64,000 nt of DNA from Rugamonas sp. A1-17 (GTDB lineage Bacteria; Pseudomonadota; Gammaproteobacteria; Burkholderiales; Burkholderiaceae_D), in NCBI GenBank assembly GCA_025548565.1, contig JAJLPB010000006.1:341910-405909 (forward strand), read 5' to 3'. The position numbers and the translations under genes were made by a program. How positions within the stretch are numbered: position 1 is the first letter of the stretch; each line of letters begins with the position of its first letter. The notes beneath the pieces are model-generated. The model was given only the letters and a program-made list of their open reading frames with translations, did not search any database and had not been told where the DNA came from. Of the stretch, positions 38,025-45,704 are shown in pieces.

Positions 38025-38838
38025 CGGCATCCTTGCCGCGGATGATGAAGCGCAGATCCTCCTGCCAGGACTTGAACAGGTCGTCGTAGGAGTACAGCCT
38101 GGTGTCGACGCGGTTGTCCGGGATGTAGGTGCCGGTGCGCTTCTTGGCGAACCACATGTCGCCGTGCGACAGGCCGTCCACGCCCGGCTCGACGTTGACA
38201 TAGTCGGGACGCGAGGCCGCCCAGTAGTAACAGGCGCACTCGCGGTAGTCGTTCTGCCACGGCGCGCACAGGCCCTGGGTCAGGTCGCCCGGCTGCAGCA
38301 GCGCCGGATTGAAGGCCGCCGTGTCGGGCTCGAAGAAGTGCCGCAGCCGCAGCTCGACGGTGATCGAAGGCGTGTCCGGACCGGCCAGCACCTCGGTGCT
38401 GGCGTCGGTCTGGGCGGTGAACTCGCAGCTGACCATCTGGCCCTGCAGGTGCAGGATGCGGGCGATCGAGTTCGACCATTCCATGAAGGACACCGCGTTC
38501 GGATTGGCCACCGAGGCCAGCGTGCCCGAACTGCCGTCGGGGAACACCGGCCCGGTGGTGTTGACCATGGTGCCGACCTCCAGCCCGGCGAAGCGCAGCA
38601 GGCGCCGCGTGACCAGGTGCTGGAAGGCCGGCTCGGCGTCGACGACGTAGTTGTTGTTCTCGACCAGGACGATGCCTTCGAAGGCGCGCCGCCACAAGTT
38701 GCGGAAGTCGAATTCCAGGCCGGGGAAGCAATTGGAAATCGCGCTGCGCGGCAGGATCGAGGCCGGGTTGCCGGCGCCGCGATGGTGGATCTGCGCGGTC
38801 AGGTTGCTCGCGCTCAGGCTGGGCTGTTTGGCGGCCAT
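38014..38838 (-). CDS. C-terminal half of a LodA/GoxA-like quinoprotein (separate protein)
   Basis: A 274-residue protein resembling the C-terminal, catalytic half of LodA-type amino acid oxidases. It opens with ILPRSAISNCFPGLEFDFRN, and later has CAPWQNDYRECACYYWAASR, a Cys/Trp-rich segment I associate with the cysteine tryptophylquinone site. The C-terminus has WQEDLRFII, resembling the WxxLGF segment that holds the modified Trp. On this reading Cys201 and Trp258 would form the cofactor, 57 residues apart (65 in LodA: Cys516 and Trp581). Additional Cys at 191 and 203 could be radical-SAM thioether sites. It starts in the stop codon of the N-terminal half gene (TGATG). The family link is my reading and needs a profile search. 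Confidence 0.65.
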   Translation of the reverse strand: MAAKQPSLSASNLTAQIHHRGAGNPASILPRSAISNCFPGLEFDFRNLWRRAFEGIVLVENNNYVVDAEPAFQHLVTRRLLRFAGLEVGTMVNTTGPVFPDGSSGTLASVANPNAVSFMEWSNSIARILHLQGQMVSCEFTAQTDASTEVLAGPDTPSITVELRLRHFFEPDTAAFNPALLQPGDLTQGLCAPWQNDYRECACYYWAASRPDYVNVEPGVDGLSHGDMWFAKKRTGTYIPDNRVDTRLYSYDDLFKSWQEDLRFIIRGKDADES

Positions 38839-40253
38839 CACAGTTCTCCTGCAGTGTTGTCGGGTTGGCGGAACATGGCGTTGCGGGCGGCCTTGACCAC
38901 CATGTCGATGTGGCGCCGCGTCAGCGTCAGGCTGCGGCCGTCGGCGCCGCGCATCAACGCCGGCATCTTGCGCAGCGCGATGGCCGACAGGTCGCCGATC
39001 TCCTCGGGCAGGCGCAGCGTCTGGGCGAACCACGGCGCGCCGCCGGCCGACAGGGCGCTGAACACCCGCTCGTGCAGGGCGCGCAGCGCCAGGTTGTCGA
39101 CCAGCGCGGCGGCGGCGATCGGCTCGTAGTAGCGCTCGAAGTCGCTGCTGTTCTGCCGCACCATGGTGCTGGCCACATTGAGGCGGCCGTTGACCGGATT
39201 GCCGTTCATGATGGCCGTGTTCATCAGCCGCACCGTCTCCAGCGCGCGCAGCACCAGTTCGGTGGCCTGCTCCAGCGACACCTCTTCCTCCTGCACGGTG
39301 GGGCCGTGCAGCAGCTGCTCCATTTCGTCGGAGACCACGCGGATCGGCAGCGTGTCGGGCGCGTAGGCCGGCGGGCCGGCGCCGATGGTGGCCTGGGCCG
39401 CCAGGGTGCTGCCGTCCGCCAGCGTCAGCACCACCCGCACGTGGCCGTCGCATTCGTCGTCCAGGTAACCCCAGCTGACCTGCTGGCCCTGGGCGTTGGC
39501 GTAGCCGGCGTAGATGCCGGCCGGGTTGGTGAGCGTCGGGCCGGTGCTTTCGGTGTAGTTGAGCCAGTCGCCGCGCACCGCGTCGTACAGCACCAGGTCC
39601 TCGTTGTCGATGATCGGGTCCGGCACCAGCACCGGCACGCCGTTGGCCTGTGGTTCCAGGCGCTGCATGCGGCTGCCGTAGACCTTGCCGGCGGCCGGCG
39701 TGTAGCGCAGGCGGATTTCCGGGAAGTCGTCGGTCGGCGCGATGAACTGCACGTGGCCCAGCGGCAGCGTCTTGCCTTGTTTGAAGTTCTCGCACCAGCC
39801 GTTCAGCGCGTGGCGGGCGTGGTCCTTCAGGTCGAACAGGTTGGCGTGGATCTTGTCGTTCGGGTTGTTGGTGCGGCGGTAGATCTTGATGTTGCCCAGT
39901 TCGACGTCCCAGTGCAGCCTGTCGAGCGACAGGCCGTGCGCGGCCAGCAGGGCGACGGTCAGCGGCTGCAGCTGTTCGGGCTCCTCGCTGGTGCGCGCGT
40001 ACACCTCAAGGAAGGGCGCGACCGGGCGCACCAGCTTGTCGGCATCCTTGAAGCGGATGTTGGCGGGCACGTAGGCGCGCACGATGCGGCCGCTCCGCGG
40101 ATCGACCTCGAAGCTTTCGCGCGGCACGATGCGGCGGTAGTTCATCGGGCTGTCGGGATCGGTTTCCAGCTCGAAGGCTTCGAGCGGCTCGGCGGCGCCG
40201 CCCAGGCGGGCCACGGCCAGCGGTGGCAGGATTCTCAGTTCCAGTATCGGCAT
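38838..40253 (-). CDS. N-terminal half of a LodA/GoxA-like quinoprotein (separate protein)
   Basis: A 471-residue protein without signal peptide. Its N-terminus (LRILPPLAVARLGGAAEPLEAF, then FKDADKLVRPVAPFLEVYAR) resembles the start of LodA-type oxidases, where a PAIGIARVGNS segment is followed by a FRD..G...RQAARFRVY segment. The middle has a beta-rich region with RLRYTPAAGKVYGS and DPIIDNEDLVLYDAVRGDWLNYTES. Together with the next gene, the combined length is about 745 residues, close to intact LodA (about 726). Stop and start codons overlap by one base (TGATG), so the two are made stoichiometrically. The C-terminal 150 residues are alpha-helical and not recognised. Function by itself unknown. 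Confidence 0.6.
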   Translation of the reverse strand: MPILELRILPPLAVARLGGAAEPLEAFELETDPDSPMNYRRIVPRESFEVDPRSGRIVRAYVPANIRFKDADKLVRPVAPFLEVYARTSEEPEQLQPLTVALLAAHGLSLDRLHWDVELGNIKIYRRTNNPNDKIHANLFDLKDHARHALNGWCENFKQGKTLPLGHVQFIAPTDDFPEIRLRYTPAAGKVYGSRMQRLEPQANGVPVLVPDPIIDNEDLVLYDAVRGDWLNYTESTGPTLTNPAGIYAGYANAQGQQVSWGYLDDECDGHVRVVLTLADGSTLAAQATIGAGPPAYAPDTLPIRVVSDEMEQLLHGPTVQEEEVSLEQATELVLRALETVRLMNTAIMNGNPVNGRLNVASTMVRQNSSDFERYYEPIAAAALVDNLALRALHERVFSALSAGGAPWFAQTLRLPEEIGDLSAIALRKMPALMRGADGRSLTLTRRHIDMVVKAARNAMFRQPDNTAGEL

Positions 40254-40262
40254 GATGGTCTC

Positions 40263-41840
40263 CTAGAGCAAGGCGGTGTCGATGCTGCCCGACAGGATGC
40301 GCAGGATCAGCTCGCGCATATTGCGGTCGGCCTCGCGCAGCGACGCCAGATAGGCGTGGCGGGACGCGGGCGCGAGCAGCTGCAGCGCCTCGACCACGCT
40401 GGCCGAGGCGGTCAGCAGGTCGAGGTGGCCGCGCCACTTGTTGGCCTCGCCGAACGGGCTGTTGAGCGTGTAGGGCATCTGGAACGGCGGCCCGGCGTAG
40501 CCGGCATCCGGATCGTCGGCCGAGACGGGCGACTGCATCAGGATCTCGGAAATCGCGCGCAGGTTGTACATCTCGCCGAAGGTGGCGTTGACGATGGCGC
40601 CGCGCGGCGTGATCGCGCCGGCCGCGTTCAAGCCGCCGTACAGCGTGAAGCTGTGGATCAGATAGTTCAGCAGCATGCGGTAGCGGATGTTGTGCAGCGT
40701 GGCCCACAGCGCCGATTCGGGATGGCTGATGCGGGTGGCGGTGGCGTTTTCGTCGCTGCCCTCGTCATCCGGGTCCAGCGAGACGTAGGGATTGACGGCG
40801 ACCTGGCGCGCCGGCGCCCAGGAGGCGCCGACGGCCAGCAGGCCGGCCTTGCTCTCGGGCTGCAGCGCCTGCCATTGGGGCGCGGCGAAACCGGGCGGGC
40901 GGGCCGCGTTCCAGTGTTCGGCCGCAAGCGGCTTGTGCTCGGTCAGCTCGCGCATCTCGACGTAGATCCGCAGGAAGCGCACGAAGTGCGAGGCGGTGGT
41001 GCCGGTGGTGGCCTCGCCCTGCTGGGCGATGGCGTGCAACGCGGCGACCATGTCGTCGCGGCAGGTCTGCGGCACCACCAGCACGTCCGGGGTCTGCGTC
41101 GGCTGGCCGGCGGGGCGGCCGCGATGGCCGCCCTGATAGCCGCGGCCCCATTCGGCGAAGTCGGCCTGCGCCGGCAGGGTCGAGGCGTCGAAGGCGGCGT
41201 CGGGCAGGTAGTCGGGATCGGCCACCAGCGGAATCAGCGTGCCGAACAGCGCCGCCACCTGGTGCGGGTCGTCGGTCTGGGCGTGCACGCGCAGGCGGAT
41301 TTCGTCGCCCAGCGCGCCGCCTTCCCAGTCGACCGGCGATTCGGCGTACACATACTTGGCCAGCGAGTCCAGCGTCAGTGGTTCGAGCGTGAACGGGAAC
41401 GGATAGAAAGGGGAGTCCCACGGCTCGTCCTCGCGTTCCATGTGCAACGGGGAGCCGATCAGGCGCAGCGAGTTCTGCACCGAGATCAGGTGGCCCATCT
41501 CCTCCTTGGCGATGCCCAGTATCACCTCCTGCCAGGTGCGCACGATGTCGCGGAATGGCTCGGGCACTTGCGGGCCGCCCAGCGAATACGCGGCGTACAG
41601 GTATTGCACCATCAGGCAGTGTTCGATTTCGGCATCGATCGACAGCAGGTAGGTGATGTAGTCGCGCGGCGAGAATTCCAGGTTCAGCGCCGGCGTTCTG
41701 GCGGCCTTGGCGGCGGCCATCGGCGCGACCGTGCCGCGCAACAGCTGCGGCGTGGTCGATGGCAGGCCCTGTTCGGTGCCGGTGCGGGGCAGGAGGGCGG
41801 AGGGGGCGCCGAGGTGGCGGCGGATCTGTGCAGTACGCAT
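40263..41840 (-). CDS. Ferritin-like diiron protein (VioB C-terminal/PF12902 type)
   Basis: A 525-residue protein whose residues about 60-330 form a ferritin-like domain of the type called iminophenyl-pyruvate dimer synthase, known from VioB and related natural-product enzymes. Diiron ligands can be seen as AEIEHCLMVQYLYAAYSL (Glu-x2-His) and IAKEEMGHLISVQNSLRLIG (Glu-x2-His). Other family features are the LTLDSLAKYVYAESP and LIHSFTLYGG segments. The first 55 residues look disordered. AAGGACAAG precedes the ATG. It is the first gene of the five-gene operon, nine bases before the LodA-like gene, and may be an oxidative partner or a maturation factor. Confidence 0.8.
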   Translation of the reverse strand: MRTAQIRRHLGAPSALLPRTGTEQGLPSTTPQLLRGTVAPMAAAKAARTPALNLEFSPRDYITYLLSIDAEIEHCLMVQYLYAAYSLGGPQVPEPFRDIVRTWQEVILGIAKEEMGHLISVQNSLRLIGSPLHMEREDEPWDSPFYPFPFTLEPLTLDSLAKYVYAESPVDWEGGALGDEIRLRVHAQTDDPHQVAALFGTLIPLVADPDYLPDAAFDASTLPAQADFAEWGRGYQGGHRGRPAGQPTQTPDVLVVPQTCRDDMVAALHAIAQQGEATTGTTASHFVRFLRIYVEMRELTEHKPLAAEHWNAARPPGFAAPQWQALQPESKAGLLAVGASWAPARQVAVNPYVSLDPDDEGSDENATATRISHPESALWATLHNIRYRMLLNYLIHSFTLYGGLNAAGAITPRGAIVNATFGEMYNLRAISEILMQSPVSADDPDAGYAGPPFQMPYTLNSPFGEANKWRGHLDLLTASASVVEALQLLAPASRHAYLASLREADRNMRELILRILSGSIDTALL

Positions 41841-41862
41841 TTCTTGTCCTTTTCATATCGGA

Positions 41863-41876
41863 CATCCCGGGGGATG
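41863..41876. promoter_or_regulatory. Candidate operator of the quinoprotein operon
   Basis: CATCCC-GG-GGGATG is a perfect palindrome about 23 bases before the ferritin-like gene's start. On the minus strand it lies between a TTGCAA sequence and a CGATAT sequence spaced like -35 and -10 elements. It could be a repressor site; no local regulator is an obvious partner. Confidence 0.3.
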
Positions 41877-42242
41877 CGTTGCAATAGGCGTCGGGACAAG
41901 CGAAGCGCGCTTCGGCTCGAGGCGACGGCGTCAAACGACAATAGCCTGATTGGGCAAGCTTGGAGAGACAGCATGCCGGTGGCGCAGGAGCGGGCCGACA
42001 GTGTTGCAAGTATCGCAATGACTTATAAGATCTTCAACGATTAAATATCGCCACGGTTGCGGAAATACCACCGGAATGCTTGCATCATGCGCCGCTGGGA
42101 TGGGCGATCCGGCGTGGGCTATGGCCTGAGCGACAGTGGGCAAATGTCAATAGGGAGGATCGGCCGGCCAACAATATTTCGCGATCCTGATTTTTGTCTG
42201 CCGATAACCGTGGGAAGCGCAGGGATGCGGCGGGTGGGCGTA

Positions 42243-42264
42243 CAACCGGCCGCCGGTTGATTTT
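42243..42264 (+). promoter_or_regulatory. GC-rich hairpin followed by ATTTT
   Basis: CAACCGGC-C-GCCGGTTG is an 8-bp perfect inverted repeat followed directly by ATTTT, 105 bases before the PEP-CTERM gene. It looks like a short terminator or leader hairpin, but no plus-strand gene precedes it. Its role is unclear. Confidence 0.35.
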
Positions 42265-42367
42265 CGACATGGTTTTTTTGCATCATCAGGGTCAAGCTTC
42301 TACTCGGGAGCAGCGCTCCTCTGTTGGCGGATTCGTTGACAGACACCATCTCGTTGGGAAGAAAAAA

Positions 42368-42871
42368 ATGAAACGCAAATTACTCGCAGCCACGTTCTTC
42401 GCCCTGGCCTCCTCGTTCGCCTCCGCAGCCGATCAGAGCGTCTTCGTCACCACCACCCCCGTCCTCGATACGGACAACCATTTCATCGGCATCACCACCG
42501 GCCTGGATGGGATCCTGTCCGGCGGCCTGGATGTGATCACCTTCACCGGCCTTGCGGCGGGAACTTATAAATTTGACGTGTCGGTGAGCGGCCAGAATCT
42601 GTCTTTCGATCCGCTGCTGTCGAACCTGAACGGTCATACCGGCGTCGCCGTCAACGCCGGCATCGCCTCGTTTGAGTACATCGGCATCATCGGCGCCTCC
42701 CCGTTCACGCTGACCCTGGCCGGCGTTGCTGGCCCTAAAGCCTTGTACAGCGGTGACGTGACCGTGACGGCTGTGCCCGAGCCGTCGACCTACGCCATGC
42801 TGGCCGCGGGCCTTGGCGTGCTGGGCATGATACGCCGCCGTAAATCAGCCGCCGGAGCCGACGCCGCGTAA
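42368..42871 (+). CDS. PEP-CTERM sorting domain protein, short
   Basis: A 167-residue secreted protein. The signal peptide is MKRKLLAATFFALASSFASA, and the C-terminus is VPEPSTYAMLAAGLGVLGMIRRRK, the exosortase sorting signal. The mature domain of about 115 residues has repeated FTGLAAGTYKFDVSVSG-like strands and a final SPFTLTLAGVAG strand, resembling the short FxDxA-type PEP-CTERM proteins. The start at 42368 follows GGGAAG. It is monocistronic and lies beside the quinoprotein operon on the opposite strand. Confidence 0.92.
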   Translation: MKRKLLAATFFALASSFASAADQSVFVTTTPVLDTDNHFIGITTGLDGILSGGLDVITFTGLAAGTYKFDVSVSGQNLSFDPLLSNLNGHTGVAVNAGIASFEYIGIIGASPFTLTLAGVAGPKALYSGDVTVTAVPEPSTYAMLAAGLGVLGMIRRRKSAAGADAA

Positions 42872-42951
42872 ACCGCAACACCGGTCGTGATGGCATGGCG
42901 TCGTCACGACAAAGCCTGCTTTGCGGGCGGATCATCCAGTGGAGCCCAGAC

Positions 42952-43197
42952 ATGAAACATGCGAGCTATAGCAGGTGGGGACTGGCCTCATGCCCGCGCG
43001 GACTGGCGCAGCTGACGCTCTGCGCCGCCCTGGGCGCGACGCCGGCACTGGCCGGCGAAGGAGCGCTGGCGCCTGCCAATCCGGCAAGCGCCCGGTTCGA
43101 CACACAGCCCGGCGCGCTGCCCGTGCTGTTGATTGCAACGGTTCTCATCCTGCTTGGCTGCGCGGTTAGCGCGCCGGCGCAGGAGACATTCGATTGA
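42952..43197 (+). CDS. Small membrane protein, hypothetical
   Basis: An 81-residue protein starting at 42952 (start uncertain). It has an N-terminal hydrophobic segment that may be a signal (LAQLTLCAALGATPALA) and a C-terminal membrane helix (ALPVLLIATVLILLGCAV). Nothing links it to a known family. Its stop directly abuts that of the convergent FNR-like gene. It could be spurious, but the two hydrophobic segments and the codon bias favour a real gene. Confidence 0.4.
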   Translation: MKHASYSRWGLASCPRGLAQLTLCAALGATPALAGEGALAPANPASARFDTQPGALPVLLIATVLILLGCAVSAPAQETFD

Positions 43198-43998
43198 TCA
43201 CGCCGCACCGAGAAGCGGGGCTGCGCCGGAAGCGGCCGGCTGCGCGCTAGCGCCGATGGCGCGCAGTGCGACGGCGTCGAGTATGGTCAGTTGCCGATGC
43301 CGCAGCCGCAGATAGCCGAGCCGTTGAAATCGACTCAATGTGCGGCTGACGGTGGTGTCCGCGAGGCCAAGATAGGCGCCGATGTCGGCCCGGCTCATGG
43401 CCAGGTTCAGCACCATCGTGTGACGCTCATCGTCGCGCTGATCCGCAGGCAAGGCCAGCAGAAAACCGCTGATTTTCTGCTCCGCGCGATTCGCCAGAAG
43501 CAGGCTGATTGTCTGTGCCCGGGCCAGTTGGCTGCCTAACAGTTCGCGCAAACGGGCCGCCAGTGCCGGCGAGCCCTGCGTCGCCTCGACCAGCCGCGGA
43601 TGCGAAAACTCGCAGAGCAGGGCGTCGCTCAAGGCCACCGTGGTATTGCGATGCAAGGCCAACCCGATCGCATCGAGGCCCAGGAAGTCGCCGGCAAACT
43701 GGAAACCGGCGATGCGCTGCTCGCCGTCCGGCGACAGATGGTAGGTCTTGAACTGGCCGCTCCGGATCGCGTACAGCCGATGGCCGACCGGGTCGTTGGT
43801 CCGGTACAGATACTCGCCGCGCAGCAGCCCGTGGCGCTGCACCACCGATTGGTTGACGAGGGCGCAGTCGCTGTCGCTCAGGCCGCGCGGCAGGCATCGT
43901 GTACGGGTGGGGCACGTCTGGCAGCTTTGATCCCGGCACGGCCTGCCGGAAGGCGGAGGCTGCCCGTGTTTGTATTCTGGCATGCGGCAGGCTTTCAT
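43198..43998 (-). CDS. FNR-type transcriptional regulator (copy 1)
   Basis: A 266-residue Crp/Fnr-family regulator with an oxygen-sensing N-terminus: Cys26-x2-Cys29-x5-Cys35 plus Cys129, the same pattern as E. coli FNR (20, 23, 29, 122) for a [4Fe-4S] cluster. A cyclic-nucleotide-like sensor fold (RAGQ-like YAIRSGQFKTYHLSPDGEQRI) and the helix-turn-helix MSRADIGAYLGLADTTVSRTLSRFQ follow. The recognition helix has Thr instead of the Glu seen in FNR's ExxSR reading head. A candidate FNR box lies about 45 bases upstream (44042-44055), which suggests control by itself or by the adjacent copy. Confidence 0.88.
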   Translation of the reverse strand: MKACRMPEYKHGQPPPSGRPCRDQSCQTCPTRTRCLPRGLSDSDCALVNQSVVQRHGLLRGEYLYRTNDPVGHRLYAIRSGQFKTYHLSPDGEQRIAGFQFAGDFLGLDAIGLALHRNTTVALSDALLCEFSHPRLVEATQGSPALAARLRELLGSQLARAQTISLLLANRAEQKISGFLLALPADQRDDERHTMVLNLAMSRADIGAYLGLADTTVSRTLSRFQRLGYLRLRHRQLTILDAVALRAIGASAQPAASGAAPLLGAA

Positions 43999-44041
43999 GT
44001 GACCATATGACCATCATAAAAGCCTCGAACGCGGTGTGCCT

Positions 44042-44055
44042 ATGATGCAGATCAA
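44042..44055. promoter_or_regulatory. Candidate FNR box between the two FNR-like genes
   Basis: ATGAT-GCAG-ATCAA matches the FNR consensus TTGAT-N4-ATCAA at nine of ten positions. It lies about 45-57 bases upstream of the copy-1 start and touches the copy-2 stop codon. The spacing would allow a class II or repressor site for copy 1. Confidence 0.55.
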
Positions 44056-44804
44056 ACTTGCGGGTGGACAGGCACTGCCGCCGGGCTGCTATCCGTAGCC
44101 AGCTGGCGCAAGCGCGCGGCATCGCGCAGGGTGATCTCGCGTTCCTCGACCTCCAGCAGTCCGTCCTGCCTGAACTGGGCCAGTTCGCGGCTCAGGCATT
44201 CAGGACTCAGCGCCAGGAAATTGGCGATGTCCTGGCGCGACATCGCCAAGCGAAAGCGCTGCGCCGAATAGCCGCGCCGGTAATGGCGCCAGGACATGTC
44301 AAGCAGAAACGCCGCCAGCCGTTGCCCGGCACCGCTGTTCCGCAGCCAATGCGCGGTGATTTGTTCGCGCGCGATCTGCTTGCTGATCATGCCGTGCAAC
44401 AACATGGGCCTGGACTGCATGCAGTCGTAGCGAATCTCGCAAACCTCGCTGTCCTCAAGTGCCACGGCGGTGCCATGGTGCCGCCTGAATCCGATCGCAT
44501 CGAGGGCCAGCAGATCGCCGCTCATCAGGAAGGCGCCGATCTTCTCGTGATTCGATGCGGTCGTAAAAGTGTACTTGATGGTGCCGTAGTAGATCGCGTA
44601 GAAACGCTCGCCGACCAAGTCGCCGGCCTGGAATAGCCTGGTATCGCGGGCCACCCTGATGCGGCGGCTCAATACCGGAGGGTGCGGTGCGTCTTGCCCG
44701 GTCCGCGCCGGGATACAAAACGGCGCGGCGCGGCACCTGGTGCAATTGCTCTGGTCCGGCGCCATGGCGGATCTGCTTGCGTCGGAAATGGAAAAGCCAT
44801 TCAT
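44052..44804 (-). CDS. FNR-type transcriptional regulator (copy 2)
   Basis: A 250-residue Crp/Fnr-family protein with Cys21-x2-Cys24-x5-Cys30 and Cys122, almost the same numbering as E. coli FNR, so a [4Fe-4S] cluster is expected. The C-terminal DNA-binding domain reads MSRQDIANFLALSPECLSRELAQF and keeps the ExxSR contacts that recognise TTGAT. It is therefore the better candidate for binding the FNR box in front of copy 1. The two copies lie head to tail, 53 bases apart. Both are likely to activate under low oxygen. Confidence 0.88.
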   Translation of the reverse strand: MNGFSISDASRSAMAPDQSNCTRCRAAPFCIPARTGQDAPHPPVLSRRIRVARDTRLFQAGDLVGERFYAIYYGTIKYTFTTASNHEKIGAFLMSGDLLALDAIGFRRHHGTAVALEDSEVCEIRYDCMQSRPMLLHGMISKQIAREQITAHWLRNSGAGQRLAAFLLDMSWRHYRRGYSAQRFRLAMSRQDIANFLALSPECLSRELAQFRQDGLLEVEEREITLRDAARLRQLATDSSPAAVPVHPQV

Positions 44805-45174
44805 GGAACCCCCTTGGTCTTGATGTTACGCCCCGCGCGCGCCGATAGCGGGCATGGACTGCGGTGACGGGAGCGCCCTTGGGCGTTGGAGGTCCGACGG
44901 GGGCTGGGTCGGAGAACTGTACTGCCCAGATCACGACTGCCAGCTTCTGACGATGTGAATTTCCTATAAATCAGTGTGCCATTTTATTGTGCGTATGACA
45001 CCGCCAGCGACTGTCTACGATCATGTGGGCGGCGATTTTCCCAATATTACTGCGGATATCGTTGTTATTTGTGACTGCCAGGCCATGTATGGGGCCCGGC
45101 GGGATGTTGTTTCGCCGATATCTTTTCACCAAAGTTGACTTTTAGCAGGTGTTGACGCTGCTTTATAGGGCTGA
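44805..45174. other. Intergenic region, no gene seen
   Basis: About 370 bases between copy 2 of the FNR-like regulator and a decayed PEP-CTERM gene. No ORF with a plausible ribosome site was seen. The AT-rich part around 44955-44990 probably holds the regulator's promoter. The 3' portion may include unrecognisable remains of the PEP-CTERM gene start. Confidence 0.5.
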
Positions 45175-45688
45175 AACGACAACGGCGCCCCCAGCGGCCC
45201 CGCCAACAGCTATCTCCAGGCCAACGCCAGCGCGCAATGGAATCAACAACTGCTGATCACGGCCGGCGCCGGCAGGAAGGCCGGCGATTACGGCGCCTTC
45301 GTCCTGGCCATGACGCTGAAGGGCAATTTCCCCGCCAACGGCAGCTACAACGCCGCGTCCACCTATGCGCAGATGGATACATCGTCTACCGATAGCGCCG
45401 GGGTCAACTACAGCAGCGCATTCGCCAATTCGCTACATCAGCGCCATCGAGTTGCCCAAAGGCGCGGTGCTGCTGTCCGGCGCGGAACAGGCCGGCCTTG
45501 GCAGCCTGGCGCAGCTTTATGGCGTGGTGAGCAACGCCGACACCGTGAACGACCCGAATACCAACTGGGACTTCGGCCACAACGGTGGCGGCTACACGTC
45601 ACCGCCGGTCCCGGAACCGGCCACATATGCCATGCTGCTCGGCGGGCTGGCCATGCTGGGTGTCGCGGCGCGCCGGCGCGGCCGCTAG
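45175..45688 (+). pseudogene. Decayed PEP-CTERM protein gene (no start, one frameshift)
   Basis: A PEP-CTERM reading without an N-terminus. One frame is open from 45175, just after an in-frame TGA at 45172, and reads ANSYLQANASAQWNQQLLIT through FPANGSYNAASTYAQMD. It loses register near 45430. A second frame continues with RYISAIELPKGAVLLSGAEQ and ends with VPEPATYAMLLGGLAMLGVAARRRG, an intact exosortase signal. The signal peptide and first part are absent. It is probably a remnant of an extracellular PEP-CTERM protein of the size seen in the same genus. Confidence 0.75.
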
Positions 45689-45704
45689 CCCGGAGCGTGG
45701 CGCC

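Larger units (their letters stand above)
41841..42367. other. Intergenic region upstream of quinoprotein operon and PEP-CTERM gene
   Basis: About 530 bases between two divergent genes. It contains a palindrome near the operon start (41863-41876) and a GC-rich hairpin (42243-42259). Short open frames are present but have no ribosome site or coding character, so no gene is called. Confidence 0.6.

Noticed and set aside
36600..41840. RiPP precursor peptide for the radical SAM/SPASM enzyme
   Set aside because: No short ORF with leader/core appearance between the operon genes; gaps are only a few bases. A protein substrate is more plausible.
38865..42044. 1059-codon plus-strand open frame opposite the LodA-like and ferritin-like genes
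   Set aside because: Low-complexity composition, no start signal, spans several gene borders of the real operon.
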